Below are positions 9,101 to 11,838 of a stretch of DNA of 11,838 nt, piece after piece; position 1 is the stretch's first letter, and each line of letters begins with the position of its first letter. The notes beneath the pieces were generated by a model. That model was not told the origin of the DNA, made no database searches, and was given only the letters and a program-made list of their open reading frames with translations. Origin of the DNA: Euryarchaeota archaeon UBA36 (lineage in GTDB: Archaea > Thermoplasmatota > Poseidoniia > Poseidoniales > Thalassarchaeaceae); assembly GCA_002496485.1 (NCBI GenBank), contig DAJW01000044.1, forward strand, positions 2,795 to 14,632, given 5' to 3'. A program made the translations under genes and the position numbers.

Positions 9101-11838
9101 CAATTTATTCCATTGTTTATAGAATATGAAATTCCCGAATCATTACTATATGCTAATATTATTTCTCCGTTATTCGAAAGTAATAATTCTGATTTTTCTC
9201 CATCATTTCCTGTGGATGATATAGTTGAAAAAGCTGCATCTTTAATATAGCTGGCTTCAGAATTCCCCCAACACACAGAATCAGTACTCTCTAGAATTGC
9301 ACATGAAATATCTCCACCGGTAGAAATGCCTGTAACCTCATAATTTTGCCATTTAGTGGATACTAAGCTGTTTTCAGTTGATAAATCGACTTTTACAGGA
9401 TCTGAATAATTTTCAGAAGTATGGATAGAATTGCCAAGAATTAAATTATTACTACCTCCATTATATCCCCAGCAGTATACATCTCCATTAGTCTGAAGAG
9501 AACATGAATGCCTATCTCCCATGCTCAATTCAGAGATATATTTTTGTTGATCCCAATAAATCTCAGATGGTGTGTCAATATCAGGAATTTCGATAACTGA
9601 TGGCATGACTACTATATCATCAATCATCAAATAGAAGTACTGTCCACGAACTTCAAACTCTAGTCTAGCAGGGCTATCTCCATCATAATTATCAGGAATT
9701 TGAACCGTATACTCAATCCAATCAGACCAACTACTATATCTTGTTAAATCACTGCTCAAAATTTCGCCTACTTCGACATCTCCATAACTTATCTTCAACC
9801 ACTCTTGGTCGAATCCATTATCTCCAAAATATGCAGCCTTCAATTTAAAGGAAATAGAGTCCCCTGCAGATAATGCAAAATTTTCGGAGTAATAACTAGT
9901 TTCAATAAAACTGGACCACCTGTACCAATATAGTTCACTATATCCCGAATTCGGACCGTGTACGTAGTAGCTGGAATCGGTAACCCAATTATTGGAATTA
10001 TCAGAAAAATCCTCAATTTCAAGTTGATTTAATGGTAAACCAAGCCTATTGTCACTAGTTTCCCCCCAACAATATAGTTTTAGAGATACTGTTTTCGCGC
10101 AGTTATGATTCGACCCACTATCAAAATCCTCAATCAATTCTCCGTCCGGGAATATTACATATCCAGGTAATTCAGTTGCAGTTTTTACTCCCCTTCCAAG
10201 TTGACCCTCAGTATTTCTTCCCCAACATACTAATTCCTGATTACTACTCTTTGCACAGACATGGGCCTCTCCCGCATCTATTTCAACAGCGTTAAATCCT
10301 ACAGGTAAATCAACGAATATCGCCTTTCCATCAGTAATTGCAGAACCTGAAGTGCCTAACTGACCTTCCGAATTATCTCCCCAACAAATTATGCTGTAAT
10401 TTGTAACTGGTATTTCAGATGGGTTGTCCCTGAATGCGCCAATTGAACAAGCAAATCCATCCCCCACTGCCAATGCATCAGAATTTGAAAATAATCCTTG
10501 TCCATCAGATCTATCATTGAGATCACATTCTCCATCATCATCAGAATCTGTCGGAGAACTAGTTGAATCAGTAAAGTCTGTTTCACATCTAATTTCATCT
10601 AGCCGAGTCCACCCATCTCCATCTATGTCACTAAGTAAACCCGGACTCGTCAAACCCTCTTGGATAAATGTAACAATCGATGATGAACTTCCAGGGTAGT
10701 ATACAAAGCCCCACATCTTTCCCTGTTCGCTGATTTCAACTGAAATCCAATCAGAACCACCAGAACTAGAGACTTCTGATAAATCCCATGAATTACTTGA
10801 TTTATGCAAGTTAAATACTCCATCTGAAGTTCCTGCAAAAATTAGGGTTGACAAATCTGGGCCAACTGCCATATCAATTACTCCAGTCCCACTGAAACCA
10901 GCTAAATTTGATACATCTTCTACAGACCATGAGCTAGAAATTTCACATGAGGAAGAACAATATGTATAATTCAGGCTGTTTACGTCACTAAGATAAGAAA
11001 TATGTACTGTTCCATCAAGTCCTAAATCAATTGCTAAAGTTTGATTTCCTGATACGGCATTCCTTCCTGCAATATATTCACCAGAAACGTGAGCTAGTTG
11101 AGTAGTATTTATCGGAGTTCCAAATCCATCAGAATCTATCTGAACAATATTTACATATCCCGGATTTGTGAGGCAATCTGAATTTCCTGAACATCCAGAA
11201 TCTAGATAAGAAATGAACATAATTCCTTCTTTAGAAATGTCGGAATCCAGTGAATTTGAGAGAGATGCACTTTGAATATTCCATTCCGAAGAGTAAGCTG
11301 AACCATCCGGCATCAAAATCCAATCATTAGTATCTACACATGCCGTTGCGTTAAACTGCGCTGATGAACATATTCTTGCTACTAATTCTAGATAATGTAT
11401 AGATTCAGAAGTGTAATGTTGTTGATAAATTATCAAAATATCATCATTATTCATTATCTCAATTATTGAAGCCGTGATTGCTACTGAACTTTGAGTCCAC
11501 GACTTCTCAACCCAATCTCCCTGATCCTTTGTGAGATAGTGTATGTTATATTCTGTACCATCGTTAAGATATGTGATTACAGATAAGTGTGGCATATCAT
11601 TCGAATCTAAACCCAAAGAAACATCAATAATATTAGATACAGTTACATCACCAAATACCGTTTCCGTACTCCACTTCCCTTTATTGAAAACTGCAAGTCT
11701 AACTTCATTATTAGTTTCATCAATGTATGCCAATGCAGCACACGATTCAGAGGTGAATTTTGTTGAACTCTTATTTCCAACATAGGTACTAATTGTATCT
11801 AATGTATCTACTTCCATACTCGCCCCTTCTGCTGGCAA
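1..11838 (-). CDS. Giant multidomain surface/secreted protein, internal fragment (both ends missing)
   Basis: One reading frame of 3,946 codons is open across the entire window; I read it codon by codon from base 11838 to base 1 and met no stop. The translation is coherent throughout: propeller repeats, RCC1 blades, Asp-rich Ca-binding linkers and He_PIG Ig-like domains, listed separately. The product is rich in Asp, Asn, Ser, Tyr and Gly, poor in Lys and Arg, and full of NxS/T sequons, as expected of an exported protein. The first visible residues are LPAEGASMEVDTLD. An in-frame ATG lies at 11815-11817, but the frame continues upstream, so it is probably not the start. No signal peptide, membrane segment or C-terminal anchor is in view. 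The architecture suggests an adhesin-like or structural cell-surface protein of a marine group II-type archaeon. That role is inferred from domain style, and no enzyme motif was recognised. The full protein must exceed 3,946 residues. Confidence 0.95.
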   Translation of the reverse strand, partial: MPAEGASMEVDTLDTISTYVGNKSSTKFTSESCAALAYIDETNNEVRLAVFNKGKWSTETVFGDVTVSNIIDVSLGLDSNDMPHLSVITYLNDGTEYNIHYLTKDQGDWVEKSWTQSSVAITASIIEIMNNDDILIIYQQHYTSESIHYLELVARICSSAQFNATACVDTNDWILMPDGSAYSSEWNIQSASLSNSLDSDISKEGIMFISYLDSGCSGNSDCLTNPGYVNIVQIDSDGFGTPINTTQLAHVSGEYIAGRNAVSGNQTLAIDLGLDGTVHISYLSDVNSLNYTYCSSSCEISSSWSVEDVSNLAGFSGTGVIDMAVGPDLSTLIFAGTSDGVFNLHKSSNSWDLSEVSSSGGSDWISVEISEQGKMWGFVYYPGSSSSIVTFIQEGLTSPGLLSDIDGDGWTRLDEIRCETDFTDSTSSPTDSDDDGECDLNDRSDGQGLFSNSDALAVGDGFACSIGAFRDNPSEIPVTNYSIICWGDNSEGQLGTSGSAITDGKAIFVDLPVGFNAVEIDAGEAHVCAKSSNQELVCWGRNTEGQLGRGVKTATELPGYVIFPDGELIEDFDSGSNHNCAKTVSLKLYCWGETSDNRLGLPLNQLEIEDFSDNSNNWVTDSSYYVHGPNSGYSELYWYRWSSFIETSYYSENFALSAGDSISFKLKAAYFGDNGFDQEWLKISYGDVEVGEILSSDLTRYSSWSDWIEYTVQIPDNYDGDSPARLEFEVRGQYFYLMIDDIVVMPSVIEIPDIDTPSEIYWDQQKYISELSMGDRHSCSLQTNGDVYCWGYNGGSNNLILGNSIHTSENYSDPVKVDLSTENSLVSTKWQNYEVTGISTGGDISCAILESTDSVCWGNSEASYIKDAAFSTISSTGNDGEKSELLLSNNGEIILAYSNDSGISYSINNGINWTNFDVCISSNECNADYGLGATEDSSGNLHFATYDIENGNLMHTYENEAGSWISENLSSFSNSDDSIRGMGPQISKIDELLQVIYLNDSTEDRLESVTVTDVGKYIDVIDEDDYGSTSAVSDDNGLIHMVYETDGALYYVKNSGTSIITETIFNVDYGSPSNPSITVDSNNLPHISYFASWCDCIQYVHHNGTGWEYDNVFLGWDFSVHSTSIELDSGNNPMIVFSGQNTSVSRGTENIMYFSIYNGTNWTINELIVYSSSYYIGSSLDFELNNTGVPYIAYFDDYYSDSLKIMSLVNDSWTTPTVVSNYAGYINIDMNSISMKFDSADNTHISYYDRNYADLKYAYRGFGESSFTNIGLEYTGTVGQMNSLVLDSNDIPHIAYYNAYYADLKYAYCNSSISDCLTSSSNWIYETLDSYQTTGYYPALSIDNYDNLYVIYNNWSWNRMNLLVYRNSNPINEVVSVIGNSHYDMDAEFTGDSTHISYYNGSEEAGSLAYSSKINNVWNTITVDSTSTKTGLYSSLEVDSSGNIHISYLDSTNGDLKYAFYNGTTWAISTVSNNGGLILNTEIVIDNLNYPRIVDLRNNGEFYTHDWDGISWNSIASGTNNISFTSDLGLIVDRRGITKISVNESTSNDLLFVTPKHSKSLLIGNSNSDKSGTLLGAGESGIKSLSIGKSHGCGVFENLIKCWGEGSGGKLGNGDTQSSANPLQVVTISGHTPTEVVVSPTSEGNLGTSCGLFTNHSDSSNTIYCWGEWDVDSSGISTPQQIFMDDTNNAAFSPVDGSETLAEGTTDIIQIDLGSREGASFGCARSRLGHVKCWGYNDVGQLGIGNTTTMGDNENEMGLNLPFVSLGANRTATDIAVGYHHACAILDTGNVTCWGKNNYGQLGIEITSGIYQSIGDTSTELGENLVRVDLGTGRTAVQIDAGDYHTCALLDNGNVKCWGWNQHGQLGIGNMTTIGESENQMGDNLDSVDLGTGRTAISISAGGHMSCAILDTAVLKCWGYNGFGQLGQGHTESIGTGIDVDSNGVSCIEGYADDDNIRECNARMGNGLEGIDLGKNRTVYSVSVGHSHICAILDNGSVKCWGRGIDGSLGSGNVLNYGDETGEMGDSLPYVDLSNNKVKSISSGTYHTCVILVDDNSTCWGDNQYGQLGINSNEDIGDQANEMGENLINVDLGGKTNQIVSSSDYSCAILDDGFIRCWGRASAGQLGVVGSDNIGDAAGDNSGVSMGAYLMITDLSMIPSDYDNDGWIDLWDLDDDNDLRIDTNDDLPFDERDWIDGDDDGLGTNVDTDDDNSAIQTLEQDTINTWSDSEEEACNTLSWSSLSEPSDFDGDGICDELDDDLDGNGWNNTYQTTCFGGESEYWSHRGVWDNSGTSILTSSSDNLRGYDFFLSDYGIRFFYTYNDDRIYHQLMKHDGTFSSLSSIYDRNDFSYMGMMEKNGLLYLTSENAVFRLVDDDSTMSSEVNILGTGSSATELAINDEESMIVRWKGSIPRIEGAYINGSTFMINAPSGISAGDAYHGQLAFGSGNRLHLMIVNISARDGGSPVGFYHYYADLGDKLNDGSTVTWSSGNLILERNSSTSWSSNTGYSATEFHTAELFASGDGNLYAAMYNDTDLWFSTFNGVSWNTEKLAESTGRNEGVTINTNSSGIPHVAWINHTSEKLMISHKNGGIWTTEEIWESNGWPESNSFWAVNYARLTLQFDRQDHPYVMSMDANDSSSAILHHKGELLDPSYTFNPTDANGDGICDTLQYAVIDYGTVNLVLEKGTTFSITPTITGKELVEVWAPNLPEGITIDNETGILSGIPVNIDLGGTDYTIYANSSEAQYNISMNFKISSPPSTLGGWGVNYYYDRPSSVDGDGYSDYAYDLDGNLYIYGEFYSNHAWDGDGFSLPFLNNYDLYIAKRWSNGTWAWVLPIDGSSDLSSGQIAVDNLGNSYVIGNRDSGTLDLPGTEFDLPNREGHFTISVDTDGQIRWSTDAYLSSGSTAADFAVGHRVSWGSYYQSKMHINRSSGELTYAGALRGASSDILDRTFIFGDKSLIIDASHPTYYRPFVVRMDSGGNFTWINSVNFTTTTASLGLQDFGVDNNGNVGLLMNQNNGGTLSFENLSTSSSKDHYVISTINNSGNWDDSFVIDSETPSGFDYDYDSAMMKVDSEGNFIVTMWIYNANTQQVNISGSLYWINDSYANIPNSDLVRELSVDSCVDTMIVLKINRLNHSVENSRKDCITHGAARYAKYYNQILLDDDDRLWLFIGSRSSSYSYHNRVMRLDSQLNLDFEEYLMHINSITNTFRIDWEDVTFDSNGNVLANFYTDSSSLYWDNMYVNYRTSYYYRSWFFMDNVSHTIDGASFISGEPISFGVTGLSAIVGGNTDVYGTEYLDSWQSSELPDGLDINSQTGEIYGTAIGNMSSTNFTVWMNDSTLGNFEFNVSFSILDGKPTVTYPDDTYVFVRGQEISPIVPSLIEGSIVNWTVVPELPEGMHLGDSNGTIYGIPNVNMTTTQFQLRVSSSGATRNIPFSFTINEPLPIISYGNGSYIIPRDSSVNIKPTLSGGIVASFSIDPTELPMGLEFNSTTGKISGVPLLVGNNSSYSVTAINSGGSVSTNFTIWIIGDGISLSLPTSSIQLVENSSMQPIAGQTSGSTPTSWEIYPNLPLGLSFGSDNGTIWGTPISVQEIENYTIWANASGGQVSSVVITISVLVDSDGDGLPDISDSDDDNDGWNDTSELNCGTNSLNPVAFPIDSDYDGICDSLDENDDSIIVFVYLVDELELTVNETNVTISPITSGGFITTWQVTPDLPDGLMLNTSNGNISGVSTTIFSVENFTIWANNSIHSQSFVIAISSSLLDTDGDGIPDIDDQDDDGDGWLDVVEGSCDTNPLDDAEIPEDMDQDGICDDLDLVDDSPIYLTYLEESLELLVNITDVEEEPIIFGGDVRTWEIYPQLPNSLVFDNSSGNITGIVNSEFNQTNYTIWANNSKFNSSFVIVISGQLLDSDGDGIPDEVDVDDDDDGWLDVDEDSCNTNPLDDA
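109..375 (-). other. Domain: He_PIG 7 (unit 3 of the tandem repeat)
   Basis: Residues 3822-3910. It shows TWEIYPQLPNSLVFDNSSG, NITGIV and NYTIWANNSKFNSSF. The usual 'LPxGL' Gly is replaced (LPNSL), and the 'GxP' turn reads GIV. Seven NxS/T sequons are present. Confidence 0.88.
376..543 (-). other. Domain: TSP3-like Ca-binding linker, tandem copy 2
   Basis: Residues 3766-3821. DTDGDGIPDIDDQDDDGDG, WLDVVEGSCDTNPLDDA and DMDQDGICDDLDLVDD. It has the same length and Cys positions as copy 1. Its DNA closely matches copy 3 at the left edge of the window. Confidence 0.92.
544..810 (-). other. Domain: He_PIG 6 (unit 2 of the tandem repeat)
   Basis: Residues 3677-3765. Hallmarks are TWQVTPDLPDGLMLNTSNG, NISGVS and ENFTIWANNSIHSQSF. 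It holds six NxS/T sequons (NET, NVT, NTS, NIS, NFT, NNS), so heavy N-glycosylation is possible if the host is an archaeon. Confidence 0.9.
811..978 (-). other. Domain: TSP3-like Ca-binding linker, tandem copy 1
   Basis: Residues 3621-3676. DSDGDGLPDISDSDDDNDG is followed by WNDTSELNCGTNSLNP and DSDYDGICDSLDEND. Asp-rich loops with two Cys (NCGT, GICD) form the standard linker pattern seen again in the next two copies. Confidence 0.9.
982..1248 (-). other. Domain: He_PIG 5 (unit 1 of the 145-residue tandem repeat)
   Basis: Residues 3531-3619. Hallmarks are WEIYPNLPLGLSFGSDNG, TIWGTP, and the closing strand NYTIWANASGGQVSSVV. It is followed at once by a TSP3-like linker, and from here on the pair repeats. 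Confidence 0.9.
1249..1509 (-). other. Domain: He_PIG 4
   Basis: Residues 3444-3530. The hallmark is LPMGLEFNSTTGKISGVP, with closing strand SYSVTAINSGGSVSTNFTIW. It is directly joined to its neighbours, giving three linker-free Ig-like domains (2-4) ahead of the alternating Ig/Ca-linker section. Confidence 0.9.
1510..1773 (-). other. Domain: He_PIG 3
   Basis: Residues 3356-3443. The hallmark is LPEGMHLGDSNGTIYGIP, preceded by NWTVVPE and followed by QFQLRVSSSGATRNIPF. The length of 88 residues is normal for the domain. It follows domain 2 directly, without a Ca-binding linker. Confidence 0.88.
1774..2034 (-). other. Domain: He_PIG 2
   Basis: Residues 3269-3355. It contains 'SSELPDGLDINSQTGEIYGTA' split over the two hallmark strands and closes with NFTVWMNDSTLGNFEFNV. 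A Gly-rich stretch (VGGNTDVYGTEYLDSW) replaces part of the first sheet, making this the most divergent member. Confidence 0.82.
2035..3567 (-). other. Domain: SBBP-like beta-propeller, set D
   Basis: Residues 2758-3268. Seven or eight units follow the 'hAhDxxGNhYhhGxF...hhhhKhxxxGxxxW' pattern of SBBP-type propellers: DYAYDLDGNLYIYGEFYS with LYIAKRWSNGTWAW, IAVDNLGNSYVIGN with FTISVDTDGQIRW, FVVRMDSGGNFTW, FGVDNNGNVGLLMNQNN, MKVDSEGNFIVTMWIYN, LLDDDDRLWLFIGSRSS and VTFDSNGNVLANFYTDS. A pair of Cys (VDSCVDTM and RKDCITHG) may form a disulfide within one blade. The domain lies between He_PIG 1 and He_PIG 2. It differs in motif from sets A-C, so it probably has a separate origin. Confidence 0.72.
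3568..3819 (-). other. Domain: He_PIG (putative Ig-like) 1
   Basis: Residues 2674-2757. The hallmark 'LPEGITIDNETGILSGIP' is followed by a closing strand TDYTIYANSSEAQYNISM. The order 'LPxGhxhdxxTGxhxGxP' and then 'YTIxANxS' defines the putative Ig/cadherin-like domain of large exported archaeal and bacterial proteins. It stands alone between two propellers, away from the C-terminal cluster. Confidence 0.88.
3820..3870 (-). other. Domain: short Ca-binding loop (DANGDGICD)
   Basis: Residues 2657-2673. NPTDANGDGICDTLQYA is a single TSP3-like loop marking the boundary between propeller set C and the first He_PIG domain. Only one DxDxDG-type loop is present, so it is a reduced version of the linkers elsewhere in the protein. 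Confidence 0.7.
3871..5016 (-). other. Domain: beta-propeller-like repeats, set C (about 7 units)
   Basis: Residues 2275-2656. About seven units of 45-60 residues: GYDFFLSDYGIRFFYTYNDD, MMEKNGLLYLTSENAVFRL, AINDEESMIVRWKGSI, AFGSGNRLHLMIVNISA, FASGDGNLYAAMYNDTDLW, NTNSSGIPHVAWINHTSEK and QFDRQDHPYVMSMDANDSS. Each has a strand, an Asp/Gly/Asn turn and a second strand, followed by an aromatic 'NGxxW' strand (FNGVSWNTEKLA, KNGGIWTTEEIW). The type is that of sets A and B but diverged. The count of seven fits one complete propeller. No catalytic residues were recognised. Confidence 0.65.
5017..5358 (-). other. Domain: long Asp-rich TSP3-like Ca-binding linker
   Basis: Residues 2161-2274. Successive acidic loops include DYDNDGWIDLWDLDDDND, DGDDDGLGTNVDTDDDN and DFDGDGICDELDDDLDGNG, with Cys at GICD and the flanking EEACNTL and TTCFGG. 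These are TSP3-type Ca-binding loops. The middle (QDTINTWSDSEEEACNT) is less regular. The segment separates the last RCC1 blade from propeller C and ends at the Cys of TTCFGG. Confidence 0.85.
5359..7098 (-). other. Domain: RCC1 blades 6-14
   Basis: Residues 1581-2160. Nine RCC1 repeats have CWG Cys at residues 1602, 1665, 1733, 1793, 1857, 1917, 2000, 2059 and 2117. Typical blades read HACAILDTGNVTCWG then KNNYGQLG, and HTCALLDNGNVKCWG then WNQHGQLG. Blades 8-14 share a long loop 'GxxNEMGxNLxxVDLGxGRTAxxI' between the GQLG turn and the next 'G.H.CA' strand. I recall that loop from bacterial exported RCC1 proteins. Spacing is mostly 58-68 residues. The 83-residue step between 1917 and 2000 holds an extra Cys-containing loop. 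Seven of the nine (8-14) are regular enough to form one closed propeller. Blades 6 and 7 are irregular, and blade 7 carries the insertion FTNHSDSSNTIY between its Cys pair. Confidence 0.95.
6152..6358 (-). repeat. Near-identical DNA in adjacent RCC1 blades
   Basis: A 27-base stretch at 6152-6178 recurs exactly at 6332-6358, 180 bp away. It encodes the VDLGTGRTA segment of neighbouring RCC1 blades. A further 18-base identity (6229-6246 and 6601-6618, 372 bp or two blades apart) encodes the QLGIGN turn. This suggests that blades 8-11 multiplied by fairly recent duplication. Confidence 0.85.
7099..9219 (-). other. Domain: propeller-like repeats, set B (about 14 'PHISYY' units)
   Basis: Residues 874-1580, about 707 residues. 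Roughly fourteen units of about 50 residues share a core 'hxhDSxxxPHISYYD...DLKYAYxNGTxW'. Well-preserved copies are VDSNNLPHISYF (His near 1086), DSADNTHISYYD and YADLKYAY (His near 1244), LDSNDIPHIAYYN and YADLKYAY (His near 1293), and VDSSGNIHISYLDS with GDLKYAFYNGTTW (His near 1445). More divergent copies include SSGNLHFATYDIENG, DDNGLIHMVYET, NNTGVPYIAYFDD, DSTHISYYNGS and NLNYPRIVDLRNNGE. One Asp-box-like element, SINNGINW, lies at residues 906-913. The units are probably propeller blades, perhaps two seven-bladed propellers in a row. The block separates RCC1 blade 5 from blade 6, so it is either an insertion or a separate domain between two RCC1 sets. Confidence 0.72.
9220..9600 (-). 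other. Domain: RCC1 blades 4-5
   Basis: Residues 747-873. Blade 4 reads MGDRHSCSLQTNGDVYCWG (CWG Cys at 789) and continues with YNGGSNNLILGNS, an irregular version of the usual 'GQLG' turn. Blade 5 reads GGDISCAILESTDSVCWG (Cys at 856), after which 'NSEASY' replaces 'GQLG'. These are the most eroded blades of the protein, and they sit between two inserted modules: the jelly-roll before and a very long propeller region after. Confidence 0.88.
9601..10020 (-). other. Domain: jelly-roll-like (MAM/CBM-like) insertion between RCC1 blades
   Basis: Residues 607-746. The segment begins EIEDFSDNSNNWVTDSS and ends YFYLMIDDIVVMPS. In between come aromatic strands (SELYWYRWSSFIE), LSAGDSISFKLKA, DQEWLKISYGD, WSDWIEYTVQIPDNYDG and ARLEFEVRG. 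The order 'DF...W...', 'G.S..F', 'D.L.I...', 'W....V.IP..Y.G', 'L.F.V...' and a final 'IDDIVV' strand is characteristic of jelly-roll domains related to MAM and carbohydrate-binding modules in secreted proteins. It interrupts the RCC1 series between blades 3 and 4. Ligand unknown; glycan or surface binding is plausible but inferred. Confidence 0.7.
10021..10500 (-). other. Domain: RCC1 blades 1-3
   Basis: Residues 447-606. Three RCC1-type repeats end in CWGDNSEGQLG (Cys at residue 485), CWGRNTEGQLG (538) and CWGETSDNRLG (590), each preceded by a 'GxxHxCA' strand (FACSIG, HVCAKS, HNCAKT). Spacing is 53 and 52 residues, close to the classic RCC1 repeat length. In blade 1 the loop between the paired Cys is enlarged (FRDNPSEIPVTNYS). 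These resemble the extracellular 'CWG' branch of RCC1 repeats rather than the nuclear Ran exchange factor, so a binding role is more likely than nucleotide exchange. Confidence 0.93.
10501..10629 (-). other. Domain: thrombospondin type-3-like Ca-binding linker
   Basis: Residues 404-446. It contains DIDGDGWTRLDEIRCETD followed by TDSDDDGECDLNDRSDG. The DxDxDG loops and paired Cys match the TSP3/EF-hand-like calcium-binding linkers found between domains of large exported proteins. It joins propeller set A to the first RCC1 blade and probably stiffens that junction when Ca is bound. Confidence 0.85.
10630..11838 (-). other. Domain: beta-propeller-like repeats, set A (about 7 units)
   Basis: Residues 1-403. 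About seven degenerate units of 40-60 residues each carry a hydrophobic strand, an Asp/Gly turn and a strand of the type 'xHISYL'. The clearest are LDSNDMPHLSVITYL (His near residue 84), GIMFISYLDSGCSG, and LGLDGTVHISYLSD (His near residue 279). Weaker ones are CAALAYIDETNNEVRLAVF, NNDDILIIYQQHY, STLIFAGTSDGVFNL and QGKMWGFVYYPGSS. Between them lie 'W' strands such as GDWVEKSWT and KSSNSWDLSE. The pattern resembles sialidase/BNR-like and YncE-like propellers of secreted proteins. Seven units would fit one closed seven-bladed propeller, but its N-terminal edge touches the window end, so an additional blade could be missing. The family assignment is by pattern only. Confidence 0.65.

Noticed and set aside
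5359..10500. RCC1 repeats as a Ran-type nucleotide exchange factor
   Set aside because: The blades belong to the Cys-paired 'CWG' extracellular type and sit among secreted-protein domains. No supporting partner or context is present.
10424..10699. Plus-strand open frame of 91 codons opposite the first Ca-binding linker
   Set aside because: It is Ser/Pro-rich, as expected from reading Asp, Gly and Glu codons in antisense, and overlaps strongly supported TSP3 and RCC1 coding sequence.
11815..11817. In-frame ATG as the gene start
   Set aside because: The frame stays open to the window edge, no ribosome-binding site is visible just upstream, and no hydrophobic signal peptide follows. The true start is probably outside.
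1..11838. RNA genes, insertion sequences, promoters or terminators
   Set aside because: Coding sequence is continuous over the whole window, and I saw no tRNA-like folds, transposase motifs, terminal inverted repeats or intergenic gap.

Overview
The whole window lies inside one protein-coding gene on the minus strand. Reading the reverse complement from base 11838 gives 3,946 consecutive sense codons with no stop, and the frame leaves both edges of the window. Neither the true start, the stop, a promoter nor a terminator is visible. Everything else here is domain structure within this one giant, apparently extracellular protein. Residue numbers below count from base 11838, so residue n has its first base at 11838-3(n-1).

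Organism: the DNA is AT-rich (roughly a third G+C by eye), with many ATA, AGA and AGG codons. The protein joins He_PIG/cadherin-like Ig domains carrying a recurrent 'YTIWANxS' strand, thrombospondin type-3-like Ca-binding linkers ('DSDGDGIPD...DxDxDGICDxLD'), RCC1 blades and other beta-propellers. In my knowledge this combination is most typical of giant surface proteins of marine planktonic Euryarchaeota (Marine Group II, Candidatus Poseidoniales, or relatives). This is an inference from style. An AT-rich marine bacterium cannot be excluded.

Layout, N to C terminus (right to left on the + strand): (1) about 400 residues of seven propeller-like repeats; (2) a short Asp-rich Ca-binding linker; (3) three RCC1 blades; (4) an inserted jelly-roll-like domain of about 140 residues; (5) two more RCC1 blades; (6) about 707 residues of roughly fourteen 'DSxxxPHISYY' propeller repeats; (7) nine RCC1 blades; (8) a long Asp-rich TSP3-like linker; (9) a propeller of about seven repeats; (10) one He_PIG domain; (11) an SBBP-like propeller; (12) six further He_PIG domains, the last three alternating with TSP3-like linkers as a 145-residue (435-bp) tandem unit that runs off the left edge.

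The blades are probably rigid interaction or adhesion surfaces, and the Ca-binding linkers and Ig domains form a stalk. No catalytic domain, membrane anchor or sorting signal is visible. The most notable points are the size of the frame, the fourteen RCC1 blades that look like two seven-bladed propellers (the first split by two large insertions), the Cys pair present in every RCC1 blade, and the near-identical DNA of the terminal repeat.
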